DNA from: Comamonadaceae bacterium OS-1
GTDB lineage: Bacteria; Pseudomonadota; Gammaproteobacteria; Burkholderiales; Burkholderiaceae_C
Assembly (NCBI GenBank): GCA_027923965.1
Contig: AP026969.1
Location: 744,001-808,000, forward strand
Direction of reading: 5' to 3'
DNA: 64,000 bases
Part shown: positions 55,987 through 64,000 of the stretch, in pieces
Layout: each line of letters opens with the position of its first letter
How positions within the stretch are numbered: the stretch's first letter is position 1
The notes under the pieces: model-generated
The model's database searches: none
The model's input: only the letters and a program-made list of their open reading frames with translations
What the model was told of the DNA's origin: nothing
Translations under genes and position numbers: made by a program

Positions 55987-58581
55987 ATGATGAAACAGGA
56001 ACACTTGAAAGAGTTCGAGGCCGAGCCGCCCCAGGCGAAGGTGGTGATGGGGCTGTCCGGGGCGGGCAAGACCTTTGGCGGAACCGTTGCGCTGGACGAC
56101 GTGACCTTTGATTTGCGCGCGGGGGAGGTGCTGGTCTTGCTGGGCGAGAACGGCGCAGGCAAGAGCACCTGCGTGAAGATGCTGGCGGGCGTGCACCGGC
56201 CCAGCCGGGGCCACTTGCATATCGACGGTGTGCCGGTGGAGTTGAAGTCGCCTTCGGATGCGCAGCGCCTGGGTATTGCGGTGATGCACCAGCACCCGGG
56301 TCTTTTTCCGGATCTGACGATTACCGAAAATCTCTTCATAGGCCGCCAACTGCGCGGACCCATGGGCCTGCTGGACACCCGCGCCATGGCCCGCGAAGCG
56401 GCGCGGGTGCTGGACGTAGTGGGCCTGTCGCAGCCGCCAGACACCCCCTTGTCGCGCCTGCGCATTTCCGAGCAGCAACTCGTCGAAATTGCCAAGGCCT
56501 TGATCGTCAAGGCGCGTGTGTTGATCATGGACGAACCCACGGCTGCCTTGTCCACCCGCGAAGTGGACCGTCTGTTTGCGGTGGTGGACCAGCTGCGCCT
56601 GGCGGGCGTGGCGATGATGTTCGTAGGCCACCGGATGGACGAGGTCTATACCGTGGCCGACCGCATCGCCGTGGTGCGCGACGGGCGGCTGGTGGAGGTG
56701 GCCGCTGTGGCCGACATGCCCCAGCCGCGCGCCTTGGCGCTGATGGTAGGGCGGCCTATGACAGAGCTGTATCCCGATCTCTCCCCGCCCCAGGCTGAAG
56801 AGATTTTGCAGGTACGCCAACTGGGCCGCTCGGGCGAATTCTCCGACGTGTCGTTCACGCTCCGCAGAGGCGAAATTCTGGGCCTGGGCGGGCTGGTTGG
56901 CAGTGGCCGCACCGAAATTGCCCGCGTGCTGTTCGGCATCACCCAGCCTGACACGGGAACGGTCACGCTGCAAGGCCAGCCCCTGCAGGTGCGCAAGCCG
57001 GGTGACGCCATGCGCTGCGGTATCGCCTATGTATCGGAAGACCGGCTGGGCCAAAGCCTGGTGATGGACTTTTCCATTTTGCGCAACGCCACGCTGACGG
57101 TGCTGCCCGACGTGACGCACAACGGCCTGGTGCAGCGGGAGCGCGAGCTGTCGGTGGTTAAGCCCCACCTGGACCGCATGCGCCTGCGCTTCCATTCGTT
57201 TGACCAGGCGGTGAGCACGCTGTCGGGCGGCAACCAGCAAAAGGTGGTGCTGAGCAAATGGTTGGCCACCGAGCCTACCGTGCTCATCCTCGACGAGCCG
57301 ACCCAGGGCGTGGATGTGCAGACCAAGGCGGAAGTGCACGCCATGATCGCCAACCTGGCGAGCAAGGGCATGGCGATCATTCTGATTTCATCCGAGATGC
57401 CGGAGCTGCTGGGCATGAGCCACCGCATCGTGGTACTGCGCGAAGGGCAGGTGGCCGCACGCTTCGAGCGGGGCGAGGCGACGCAGGAAAAGGTGATTTA
57501 CGCGGCCACCCACGTGGTCCAGAGCCCGGCAGATTCCATTGCCGCAGTGCAGCCAGCCGAACCCTCTGCGGTCCACCCGCCGCACCCGTTTCTGGAAAGC
57601 CTGAAGCAACTGCTGGTGCGCCGCGAGCTGGGCCTGGTGGCCGTAATGCTGGCGGTGATCATGCCGGTGTGGTTCGTCAACCCGCGCATCCTCAGTGCCA
57701 CCAACCTCACCGCCTTGTCCATGGACGCAGGTCTGCTGACCATCGTGGCGGCAGCCCAGATGCTGGTGCTGCTGACCCGCAACATCGATCTGTCGGTGGC
57801 TTCCGTGATGGGCTTGTCGGCCTACGTGGCCGCTTCGCTGATGAAGCTGCACCCGGAGTGGGGCGCAGCTACCGCCGTGGCTGCGGCAGCGGGTGTCGGC
57901 CTGGTGTGCGGCCTGGTCAATGGCCTGGTGGTCAGCCGGGGTGGCCTGCCTGCCATCGTCGTGACCCTCGGCAGCTTGTCGATCTTTCGGGGCATCAACA
58001 GTTTGCTGGCCAGTGGCAAGCAGATCAGTGCCGACCAGGTGCCACCGTCCTGGCTGGACCTGACGGCCCACACCTTCCTGGGCGTACCGGCCCTGGCGCT
58101 GATCGCCGTGGGCATTTTGGGGGGGATTGCCGTACTGCTGCGCTCCTGGTCGGCAGGGCGCGACCTGTTTGCCATCGGCTCGAATCCGCAGGGGGCGGCG
58201 CTGATCGGCATTCCCATTCAGCAGCGCATTCTGGCGGCGTTCGCCATCTCCGGCCTGCTGGCCGGGGTGGCCGGGGCACTCTGGGCTTCGCGCTACGCCA
58301 CCATCGATAGCCGCACCGCTTTTGGCTACGAGCTGACCGTGATTGCGGCGGTCGTGGTGGGTGGGGTGGCCATCCGGGGCGGCTCGGGCACGGTGTTGGG
58401 TGTGGTGCTGGGGGCCTTGTCGCTGCTGGTGATACGCAACGCATTGACCCTGCTGCGGGTCGACCCGCTGTGGGTGCAGGGGGTGTACGGGCTGGTGATC
58501 CTGGGGGCCATCGTGCTCGACTCCGTGGTTGCCAAGCGCGCCGTGGAAAGCCGCAAAAACCAACGCCGGAGAACCGCATGA
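55987..58581 (+). CDS. Sugar ABC transporter, ATPase-permease fusion
   Basis: An 864-residue fusion. Residues about 25-515 are a duplicated sugar-type ATPase: Walker A GENGAGKST at 53-61, signature LRISEQQLVEIAKALI, Walker B LIMDEPTAALS, and in the second half degenerate GLVGSGRTE near 304, LSGGNQQKVVLSKWLA and LILDEPTQGVD. Residues about 535-860 are an inner-membrane permease of the RbsC/RhaP type (LLTRNIDLSVASVMGLSAYV; GLPAIVVTLGSLSIFRGINS; VVVGGVAIRGGSGTVLG). The two are normally separate genes (for example rhaT and rhaP). The stop overlaps the next permease gene by 4 bp. Start ATG 55987 is preferred. Confidence 0.93.
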   Translation: MMKQEHLKEFEAEPPQAKVVMGLSGAGKTFGGTVALDDVTFDLRAGEVLVLLGENGAGKSTCVKMLAGVHRPSRGHLHIDGVPVELKSPSDAQRLGIAVMHQHPGLFPDLTITENLFIGRQLRGPMGLLDTRAMAREAARVLDVVGLSQPPDTPLSRLRISEQQLVEIAKALIVKARVLIMDEPTAALSTREVDRLFAVVDQLRLAGVAMMFVGHRMDEVYTVADRIAVVRDGRLVEVAAVADMPQPRALALMVGRPMTELYPDLSPPQAEEILQVRQLGRSGEFSDVSFTLRRGEILGLGGLVGSGRTEIARVLFGITQPDTGTVTLQGQPLQVRKPGDAMRCGIAYVSEDRLGQSLVMDFSILRNATLTVLPDVTHNGLVQRERELSVVKPHLDRMRLRFHSFDQAVSTLSGGNQQKVVLSKWLATEPTVLILDEPTQGVDVQTKAEVHAMIANLASKGMAIILISSEMPELLGMSHRIVVLREGQVAARFERGEATQEKVIYAATHVVQSPADSIAAVQPAEPSAVHPPHPFLESLKQLLVRRELGLVAVMLAVIMPVWFVNPRILSATNLTALSMDAGLLTIVAAAQMLVLLTRNIDLSVASVMGLSAYVAASLMKLHPEWGAATAVAAAAGVGLVCGLVNGLVVSRGGLPAIVVTLGSLSIFRGINSLLASGKQISADQVPPSWLDLTAHTFLGVPALALIAVGILGGIAVLLRSWSAGRDLFAIGSNPQGAALIGIPIQQRILAAFAISGLLAGVAGALWASRYATIDSRTAFGYELTVIAAVVVGGVAIRGGSGTVLGVVLGALSLLVIRNALTLLRVDPLWVQGVYGLVILGAIVLDSVVAKRAVESRKNQRRRTA

Positions 58582-59618
58582 ACCCCAACAACATGACACA
58601 CCAATCACCCTGGGCCGCACTGGCGAGCTGGGAGGGCTTTCTGCTTCTCATCCTGTTTTGTGTATCTGCCTATGGTGCCATCGCCGTACCTGGTTTTCTG
58701 TCGGTCTTCAATCTGTCCCAGGCCGCGGCGGGCATGGCCGAAAAGGCCTTGCTGGTGCTGCCCATGGTGCTGCTGATCATTGCCCGTGAGATCGACCTGT
58801 CGGTAGCCAGCATCCTGGCGCTGTGCAGCGTGGTGCTGGGCGTGCTGATCCGTGCCGATGTGTCCCTGGTGCTGGCCATCGCAGCTACCTTGACCGTGGG
58901 GGCCGTGGCGGGTGCGTTCAACGGCTGGCTGGTCACGGCTCTGAACCTGCCGTCGCTGGTGGTGACGCTGGGCACGATGGCGCTGTTTCGCGGCATCAGC
59001 TACATGGTTCTGGGCACGGATTCAGTCAGCGAATTGCCTGCATCCTTGGCTGCATTCGGGGCCGACAACATCCTGGGCGACACGCTTCCGTGGGTGGTGG
59101 TGCCGTTTCTGCTGTTGGCACCGGTGTTTGCCGTGGCCTTGCAAAAGATGCCCATCGGTCGGCGCATCTACGCTATCGGCGGCAGCCCCGATGCGGCCAT
59201 CTACTCCGGCATTTCCGTGAACCGGCTGCGGTTCGGCATGTTCCTGCTCTGCGGCGTGGTCTGCGCCATCGCCAGCGTGGTGCTGACGGCCCGGCTGTCG
59301 AACGCCCGTGCCAACAACGGCCTGGGCTTTGAGCTGGATGTGATCACGATTGCCCTGCTGGGCGGGGTCAATGTGTTTGGTGGCCGGGGCAAGATGACCG
59401 GCGTGGTGCTGGCCTTGCTGCTGGTCACCGTGCTGCGCAATCTGCTTGGCCTGCAGCAGATCGGTGGCGATGCCCAGGGCGTTGCCATCGGCGTTCTCCT
59501 GATCTTCTCCCTGCTGTTGAACAACAGCATGGGCAAGCTCGTTGGCAGCCGACCCCACCGGTGGCTGGCCAACACACTGGCGGGTGCTACCGCAAAAGCC
59601 ACCGACAGGCCTTCCTGA
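58578..59618 (+). CDS. Sugar ABC transporter permease (RhaQ/RbsC type)
   Basis: A 346-residue membrane protein with about nine predicted helices. BPD_transp_2 motifs are IIAREIDLSVASILALCSVV, LPSLVVTLGTMALFRGISYM, IYAIGGSPDAAIYSGISVNR and IALLGGVNVFGGRGKMTG. It pairs with the permease half of the preceding fusion to form a heterodimeric channel. It is coupled to the fusion gene by a 4-bp overlap and followed by the binding-protein gene. The closest functional pattern that I know is the rhamnose-type RhaSTPQ transporter, but sugar specificity cannot be read from the permease. Confidence 0.92.
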   Translation: MNPNNMTHQSPWAALASWEGFLLLILFCVSAYGAIAVPGFLSVFNLSQAAAGMAEKALLVLPMVLLIIAREIDLSVASILALCSVVLGVLIRADVSLVLAIAATLTVGAVAGAFNGWLVTALNLPSLVVTLGTMALFRGISYMVLGTDSVSELPASLAAFGADNILGDTLPWVVVPFLLLAPVFAVALQKMPIGRRIYAIGGSPDAAIYSGISVNRLRFGMFLLCGVVCAIASVVLTARLSNARANNGLGFELDVITIALLGGVNVFGGRGKMTGVVLALLLVTVLRNLLGLQQIGGDAQGVAIGVLLIFSLLLNNSMGKLVGSRPHRWLANTLAGATAKATDRPS

Positions 59619-59621
59619 CAA

Positions 59622-59655
59622 CTTCTCCCTCCCTCCCTCTCTCTCTCTCTCTTTC
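59622..59655. repeat. Pyrimidine-only tract with (CT)8 microsatellite
   Basis: Thirty-four consecutive pyrimidines on the + strand, TCCC units followed by eight CT repeats (59637-59652), between the permease stop and the SD (AAAAGGA) of the binding-protein gene. Could be length-variable or could form triplex structure. Confidence 0.8.
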
Positions 59656-59674
59656 ACACACAAAAGGATTCCCC

Positions 59675-60676
59675 ATGAAACTCAATCTGGTTTGCGCAGC
59701 CCTGGTGCTGGCGGGCGTGTCGGTCACTTCCTCGGTTAGCGCGCAACAGTGCTTGACCCGGCAGGCGGTAGTCGGCTTTCTTCCCAAAATGGACACCGAT
59801 CCCTACTTCCATGTGGCCCGCGACGGTGCCATGGAGGCGCAAAAGGAAATAGGCGGGCGCTTCATCCAGCAAGCCCCGTCTACCGCCACGGCCGATGCGC
59901 AGATCGAATTCATCAATTCGCTGGTGGCGCAAAAAGTGGACGTGCTGGCCATTTCCGGCACCGATGCGAATGCGCTGGCGCCGGCACTCAAGCGCGCCGC
60001 CAGCCAGGGCGTGCGCGTGATTTCTTACGACTCGGACGTGGCCAAAACGTCGCGGGCCATCTTTGTCAACCAGGCCAAGTCGGACAGCCTGGCCATCCAG
60101 ATGCTGGAGAGCATGGGCGCGCTGATCAACTACACCGGCGAGTTCGCCATCCTCTCGTCCACGCCCACCGCCACCAACCAGAACGCCTGGATTGCGCTGA
60201 TGAAAAAGCGTCTGGCATCCGAGCCCAAGTTTGCCAAGATGAAGCTGGTGCAGGTGGCCTACGGCGAAGAAAGCGAGCAGGTCAACCAGCAGCAAGCCCT
60301 GGCCCTGGCCGAAGCCTTCCCCAACCTGAAAGGCATCATCGTGCCTGCTGGTATCGGCCTGCCTGCGGCCGCCCGCGCGCTGGAGCAGTCTGGCGGCATC
60401 AAGACCATCAAGCTCACCGGTCTGGCCCCTGCCAGCTTCATGAAGAAGTACATCCAGTCGAACGTGGCGCAAGACATCTGGTGGAACGTGACCGACCTGG
60501 GCTACCTCACCTACCACGTGGCGCAGGCCCTGGCGCAGTGCAAGATCACCGGCAAGGCGGGCGAGACCTTCACCGCCGGGCGGCTGGGCCAGTACACGGT
60601 GGGTGCCGATGGCGAAGTGGTGCTGGGCGAGGCCAAGGTGGTCACGCCGAAGAACCTGGAAGAGTTCAAGTTCTAA
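59675..60676 (+). CDS. Sugar ABC transporter substrate-binding protein (RhaS-like)
   Basis: A 333-residue periplasmic sugar-binding protein starting at ATG 59675 with SD AAAAGGA. The signal peptide is MKLNLVCAALVLAGVSVTSS, cleaved probably after SVSA. The type 1 periplasmic-binding fold is visible: VGFLPKMDTDPYFHVARDGA, VDVLAISGTDANALAPALKR, GVRVISYDSDVAKTSRAIFV, LKGIIVPAGIGLPAAARALE. The N-terminal 'F.PK..DPYF' and 'DSDV' patterns are those of RhaS and LsrB-type proteins. It delivers the substrate to the fusion/permease complex. Third gene of the LacI-controlled operon. Confidence 0.92.
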   Translation: MKLNLVCAALVLAGVSVTSSVSAQQCLTRQAVVGFLPKMDTDPYFHVARDGAMEAQKEIGGRFIQQAPSTATADAQIEFINSLVAQKVDVLAISGTDANALAPALKRAASQGVRVISYDSDVAKTSRAIFVNQAKSDSLAIQMLESMGALINYTGEFAILSSTPTATNQNAWIALMKKRLASEPKFAKMKLVQVAYGEESEQVNQQQALALAEAFPNLKGIIVPAGIGLPAAARALEQSGGIKTIKLTGLAPASFMKKYIQSNVAQDIWWNVTDLGYLTYHVAQALAQCKITGKAGETFTAGRLGQYTVGADGEVVLGEAKVVTPKNLEEFKF

Positions 60677-60705
60677 AGAAGACCCCTCAGGCCCCCCAAG
60701 ACCCT

Positions 60706-61341
60706 ATGACTGTTCCACTTCTCCCAACCATTCCGGCGGATTACCTGGCGCGCGTGCGTGCGCTCCTGCAGGACGGGCGGCGCAAGCTGCTGGGCCTGGT
60801 GGGGCCGCCGGGTGCGGGCAAGTCCACCCTGGCCCAGGCGCTGCAACACCACTTCGCCGAGGTGTCGCAGGTGGTGCCCATGGACGGCTTCCATCTGGCC
60901 AACACCGAGCTGCAGCGGCTGGGGCGCGCCGCCCGCAAGGGCGCACCCGATACCTTTGACAGCGCGGGCTACGTGGCGCTGTTGCGCCGCCTGCGCCAGC
61001 CAGCTAGCGATGAAACCATCTATGTGCCCGAGTTCCGGCGCGGGCTGGACGAGGCAGTGGCCGGTGCCATTCCGGTTTTCCCCCACACCCAGCTGGTCAT
61101 CACCGAAGGCAACTACCTGCTGCTGGACCACGGCCCCTGGGCCGGTATCGCGCCGCTGCTGGACGACGTGTGGTACGTGGATGTGGACGACACGCTGCGC
61201 ACCGACCGCCTGACCCAGCGCCACGAACACTTTGGCCGCAGCCGCCAAGATGCCATCGACTGGGTCACCCATACCGACGCGCCCAATGCCGACGTGATCG
61301 CCGCTACCCAGGCCCGGGCCCAACTGCTCTTTCGCTGGTAA
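60706..61341 (+). CDS. Nucleoside/sugar kinase, uridine-kinase-like (FrcK type)
   Basis: A 211-residue P-loop kinase. Walker A is [16 protein letters not shown], the substrate region [20 protein letters not shown], then [34 protein letters not shown] and [15 protein letters not shown]. This set is that of the PRK09270/FrcK subgroup (phosphoribulokinase/uridine-kinase fold), which phosphorylates imported sugars such as fructose in rhizobia. It lies 29 bp after the binding protein and before transaldolase, so it probably phosphorylates the transported sugar to enter the pentose phosphate pathway. Sugar identity is not shown. Confidence 0.85.
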   Translation: MTVPLLPTIPADYLARVRALLQDGRRKLLGLVGPPGAGKSTLAQALQHHFAEVSQVVPMDGFHLANTELQRLGRAARKGAPDTFDSAGYVALLRRLRQPASDETIYVPEFRRGLDEAVAGAIPVFPHTQLVITEGNYLLLDHGPWAGIAPLLDDVWYVDVDDTLRTDRLTQRHEHFGRSRQDAIDWVTHTDAPNADVIAATQARAQLLFRW

Positions 61342-61382
61342 GCGGGCACCCGCAACCCCCTCTTTTGATAAGTCTTTGCACC

Positions 61383-62336
61383 ATGAACCAACTTGACCAA
61401 CTCCGACAATGCACCACCGTGGTCGCCGACACAGGCGACTTCCTCCAACTGGCCCAGTTTGCGCCGCAAGATGCCACTACCAACCCTTCGCTGGTCCTCA
61501 AGGCCGTGCAGTTGCCCGCTTACCGGCCCCTGCTGGAGCGCGTGGTGGCAGCCCACGCCCAGGAATTCACCGCCGACATCGCCGACCATGTGCTGGTGGC
61601 CTTTGGTGTCGAGATCTTGAAGCTGGTGCCAGGCCGCGTCTCTACCGAGATCGATGCCCGCCTGAGCTTCGACACTGCGGCCATGGTGGCGCGTGCCCAC
61701 CGCGTGCTGGCAGGCTACGACGCGGCCGGCGTGGACCGCGCGCGCGTGCTCATCAAGCTGGCGGCCACCTGGGAGGGCATCCAGGCAGCTCGCCTGCTGG
61801 CCGAAGCCGGTGTGAAGTGCAACCTGACATTGCTGTTCTCGCTGCCGCAGGCCGTGGCCTGTGCAGATGCCCGGGTGCAACTGATCTCGCCCTTCGTGGG
61901 CCGCATTTACGACTGGTACAAAAAGACGGCGGGCAGCGCCTGGAACGAGGCGGCCAACGCAGGAGCCAACGACCCGGGCGTGCAGTCGGTACAGCAGATC
62001 TACCGCTACTACAAGCACCACGGCATCGCCACCGAAATCATGGGTGCGAGCTTTCGCAACACCGGCCAGATCCTGGCGCTGGCGGGCTGCGACCTGATGA
62101 CCATCAGCCCCAACCTGCTTGCCGAACTGGCCCAGAGCGAGGCCCCCGTGCCGCAAGTGCTGGACGCTGCCACCGCCGCCCGGCAGGCGGTGGAGCGGCT
62201 GGCGATGGACGAACCGGCATTTCGCCTGGCACTGAACCAGGACGCCATGGCCACCGAGAAGCTGGCCGAGGGCATACGCCAGTTTGTGGTGGATGCCATT
62301 GCACTGGAAAGTCTGATCGAACAATGCAAAACCTGA
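61383..62336 (+). CDS. tal: Transaldolase
   Basis: A 317-residue class I transaldolase (TalB type). It has the start [20 protein letters not shown] with [12 protein letters not shown], the Schiff-base lysine in [36 protein letters not shown] and the C-terminal [20 protein letters not shown]. It transfers dihydroxyacetone units between sugar phosphates. It is the last gene of the LacI-controlled sugar operon, so the pathway joins the pentose phosphate route. This agrees with the presence of a transketolase-domain gene on the other side of lacI. Confidence 0.95.
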   Translation: MNQLDQLRQCTTVVADTGDFLQLAQFAPQDATTNPSLVLKAVQLPAYRPLLERVVAAHAQEFTADIADHVLVAFGVEILKLVPGRVSTEIDARLSFDTAAMVARAHRVLAGYDAAGVDRARVLIKLAATWEGIQAARLLAEAGVKCNLTLLFSLPQAVACADARVQLISPFVGRIYDWYKKTAGSAWNEAANAGANDPGVQSVQQIYRYYKHHGIATEIMGASFRNTGQILALAGCDLMTISPNLLAELAQSEAPVPQVLDAATAARQAVERLAMDEPAFRLALNQDAMATEKLAEGIRQFVVDAIALESLIEQCKT

Positions 62337-62385
62337 CCTGCCTGGTGACAGCATTCACAACAGAAAATTAGGTGCCAAATATCCA

Positions 62386-62433
62386 TCTCGCGCTTATTCA
62401 ATAAGCATGCGAAGCTATAAATTAAGGAGCATT
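62386..62433. repeat. Dispersed repeat, copy O
   Basis: CGCGCTTATTCAATAAGCAT, GCGAAGCTATAAATTAAGGA, with core GCTTATTCAATAAGC. It lies downstream of transaldolase. The rest of the gap up to 62537 contains no other feature that I can support. Confidence 0.8.
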
Positions 62434-62537
62434 TGTCGTAGCCCGCATTTGCACGTCTACGTGTGCCAACGCACAGACTGCACCCGGAGCGGGCGATTAC
62501 CGTGGAGGCTTGTTTCTACACTCTCCATGGAGACGCC

Positions 62538-63017
62538 ATGCAGCCTTTTTCCATGTCTTCGCCGTTGTCGCGCATGCCTTTCTTCGCGGTCCTGGGCGGT
62601 GCTGCACCGGTGTCACAGGGGGTGGACAACCAATTCATCAGCCTGCTCGACAGCTACCGGCCCAGCGGCGGGTTGGCGCGGACGCAGGAAACGCTGGAGA
62701 TGTTCATGCGCCGCTGCGGGCCGGACCTGGCGACGGTGGCGCGCTGGATGGCGCGGCGCGAGGTGCTCTACCTGGACTGGCATGCGCAGAGCTGGATGCC
62801 GATGTTCCAGTTCGACCTGGTGGAGATGGTGCCGCTGCCGCAGCTGGCACCGGTGCTGGTGGAGCTGAATCCGGTGTATGCCCCCTGGGCGATGGCGGCG
62901 TGGTTTGCCCAGCCCAACCCTTGGCTGGGTGGCGAACGTCCGGCGGAGGTGCTGGTGTCGAATCCCGCAGGCGTGCTGGATGCGGCGCGGGCAGACCGGT
63001 TCGTGGTGCTGGGCTAA
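62538..63017 (+). CDS. MbcA/ParS/Xre antitoxin-like (DUF2384) protein
   Basis: A 159-residue protein starting at ATG 62538 (SD GGAG). The C-terminal part has the toxin-binding DUF2384 pattern: LVELNPVYAPWAMAAWFAQP, NPWLGGERPAEVLVSNPAGV, LDAARADRFVVLG, where LGG..P.EVL is the hallmark. The N-terminal 100 residues are helical (GLARTQETLEMFMRRCG; ATVARWMARREVLYLDWHAQ) instead of a clear Xre domain. Such proteins usually pair with a RES-domain toxin encoded next to them; none is seen here. It may be an orphan antitoxin or a regulator. Confidence 0.6.
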   Translation: MQPFSMSSPLSRMPFFAVLGGAAPVSQGVDNQFISLLDSYRPSGGLARTQETLEMFMRRCGPDLATVARWMARREVLYLDWHAQSWMPMFQFDLVEMVPLPQLAPVLVELNPVYAPWAMAAWFAQPNPWLGGERPAEVLVSNPAGVLDAARADRFVVLG

Positions 63018-63136
63018 GAAGCTCCAAGACCGTTCTTGGTACGTAGGAAAGCACCCACACGCACAGTCGGTGATCACCGATGGCGCGGCCAGACGGGTAC
63101 CGCCAAGATGGGGGACTCACCCATCAGGAAAGCTCC

Positions 63137-63634
63137 ATGCACACCGAACCCCAAACCAAGCCCGAACTCAGCCACATTTGCAGCCTGATTGAATCCATTC
63201 CCGTGGCCATGCTGACCACCTTTGACAACCATGGTGCACTGGTCAGCCAGCCGATGGTGCCGCTGGAGATGGATGCGCATGGCGCACTCTGGTTTTTCAC
63301 CGACCTGCGTTCTGAAAAAATGGAGCATTTGCAGGTGGTCAACCTGAGTTTCAGCGATACCGAGCGCGCCACCTACGTGTCGATCTCCGGCCGGGGCGAA
63401 ATCCACGACGACCGCGAAGAGCTGGAGCGCCTGTGGACCCCGCTGGCCCGGCCCTGGTTTCCCGACGGCGTGGAATCCACCCACCTGGGCCTGTTGAAAA
63501 TCGTGCCGCAGGGAGCCGAGTACTGGGACGTGCCACATGGCCGCATGGTGCGCCTGGCGGCCATGGCCGCATCCGCCGTGGTAGGCCGCCCGGTAGCCCT
63601 GGGCGAGCACGAGACCCTGACGGATCTCTCCTGA
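63137..63634 (+). CDS. Pyridoxamine 5'-phosphate oxidase-fold protein (general stress protein 26 type)
   Basis: A 165-residue flavin-binding split-barrel protein starting at ATG 63137 (SD CAGGAAAG). Features are ICSLIESIPVAMLTTFDNHG, LVSQPMVPLEMDAHGALWFF, TDLRSEKMEHLQVVNLSFSD and VSISGRGEIHDDREELERLW, which match the general-stress FMN-binding family rather than true PdxH. Members bind FMN or F420 and occur under stress. The last 25 residues (RLAAMAASAVVGRPVALGEH) match the helix of the same subfamily. Substrate is unknown. Confidence 0.87.
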   Translation: MHTEPQTKPELSHICSLIESIPVAMLTTFDNHGALVSQPMVPLEMDAHGALWFFTDLRSEKMEHLQVVNLSFSDTERATYVSISGRGEIHDDREELERLWTPLARPWFPDGVESTHLGLLKIVPQGAEYWDVPHGRMVRLAAMAASAVVGRPVALGEHETLTDLS

Positions 63635-63656
63635 CCCACCCCGTTACCATGGCCCT

Positions 63657-64000
63657 ATGAATACAACTGCGATACGAACCGGTTCCAAATGGCGGATGGG
63701 GCTGGCCGCAGTGCTGCTGTGCACCGCGGGCGGGGTGGCCGTCGGCGAATGGCTGGGCTGGCCGTTTCTGGCGGCTCCGCTGCAGAATTTTCTGTCGGAC
63801 AAGCTGGACCGCAAAGTGCGCTTTGCTGACGAGGGCACCGCCGCCACCGGCTTCGCGGTGCGCTTCCTCGGCGGGATCCGCCTGCAAGCCCCGGTGTTGG
63901 AGATTGCTGCCCCGGCCTGGAGCACCATGCCCCCGATGCTGCGGGCCGAAGACGTGGCGCTGGAGCTGCGCTACGGCGATCTGTGGCGCGCCTACCAGGG
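63657..64000 (+). CDS. AsmA-like family protein, N-terminus only (runs off window)
   Basis: A frame starting at ATG 63657 and open to the end of the window (114 codons). It begins with a hydrophobic anchor (MGLAAVLLCTAGGVAVGEWL) followed by WPFLAAPLQNFLSDKLDRKV, the usual 'FL.pl.e..L...lGR.V' start of AsmA-type proteins, and then a beta-rich part (FAVRFLGGIRLQAPVLEIAA; LRAEDVALELRYGDLWRA). AsmA proteins span the periplasm and are linked to outer-membrane lipid transport. The call rests on the N-terminal 110 residues only. Confidence 0.68.
   Translation, partial: MNTTAIRTGSKWRMGLAAVLLCTAGGVAVGEWLGWPFLAAPLQNFLSDKLDRKVRFADEGTAATGFAVRFLGGIRLQAPVLEIAAPAWSTMPPMLRAEDVALELRYGDLWRAYQ

Noticed and set aside
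1..64000. Search for tRNA, rRNA and integrase genes or att sites
   Set aside because: No cloverleaf-like sequence with a TTCGA-type T-arm, no rRNA segments and no integrase or transposase reading frame were recognised by eye. A tRNAscan/Infernal run would settle this.

Overview
The window looks like a chromosomal segment of a free-living betaproteobacterium of the Comamonadaceae (Rhodoferax/Polaromonas/Variovorax-like). The reasons are high G+C with strong third-position G/C, the DUF1993, DUF3297, TRAP and tannin/gallate gene content, and many copies of a roughly 60-bp intergenic palindrome (inner core GCTTAT-N3-ATAAGC) that I associate from memory with that family. No rRNA, tRNA or CRISPR array was seen.

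Layout. 1-3944: a partial AlkB-type dioxygenase, a PIN/Phd toxin-antitoxin pair, then an AT-rich island with a two-gene AAA-ATPase plus DUF4276/Toprim-like module (candidate anti-phage system). 4013-9204: glnS, a PXPV-repeat envelope protein and a DctMQP-type TRAP transporter. 9323-12904: a hydantoinase A/B (5-oxoprolinase) fusion divergent from the TRAP genes. 12908-21791: small envelope and DUF proteins, dusC, a GGDEF/EAL protein and a Cpx-like operon (Spy/CpxP-like protein, response regulator, sensor kinase). 21795-25729: a poorly known cluster with a 753-residue protein carrying 36 cysteines and an internal duplication, a DUF1360 membrane protein and small unknowns. 25820-33920: proline iminopeptidase, then a gallotannin module (AAHS transporter, LysR regulator, two unrelated tannases, gallate dioxygenase). 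33960-37663: Hsp20, an exported FAD oxidoreductase, vapBC and a DODA-type dioxygenase. 37726-40733: a trans-3-hydroxy-L-proline module (GntR regulator, dehydratase, reductase) interrupted by a 271-bp terminal-inverted-repeat element. 40730-45909: a spermidine-synthase-like / DUF350 / DUF4178 / SPFH / glycine-rich cluster of the envelope-stress type. 46006-49358: an alpha/beta hydrolase and a large catalase with a coupled small gene. 49617-54003: a type III restriction-modification system whose methyltransferase carries a 17-G homopolymer near its 5' end and is probably phase variable. 54156-62336: a LacI-controlled sugar regulon (transketolase C-terminal domain, LacI, an ABC ATPase-permease fusion, a second permease, a binding protein, a kinase, a transaldolase) with two matching 28-bp operators. 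62538-64000: a DUF2384-type protein, a PNPOx-fold protein and the start of an AsmA-like protein.

The main leads are the poly-G phase-variation switch, the AT-rich ATPase/Toprim-like pair, the duplicated Cys-rich protein and its neighbours, the 39542-39812 mobile-element-like structure, repeat copies carried in frame inside coding sequences, and the twin LacI operators that tie a truncated transketolase to the sugar regulon. All family names come from reading the translations by eye; no database search was run.
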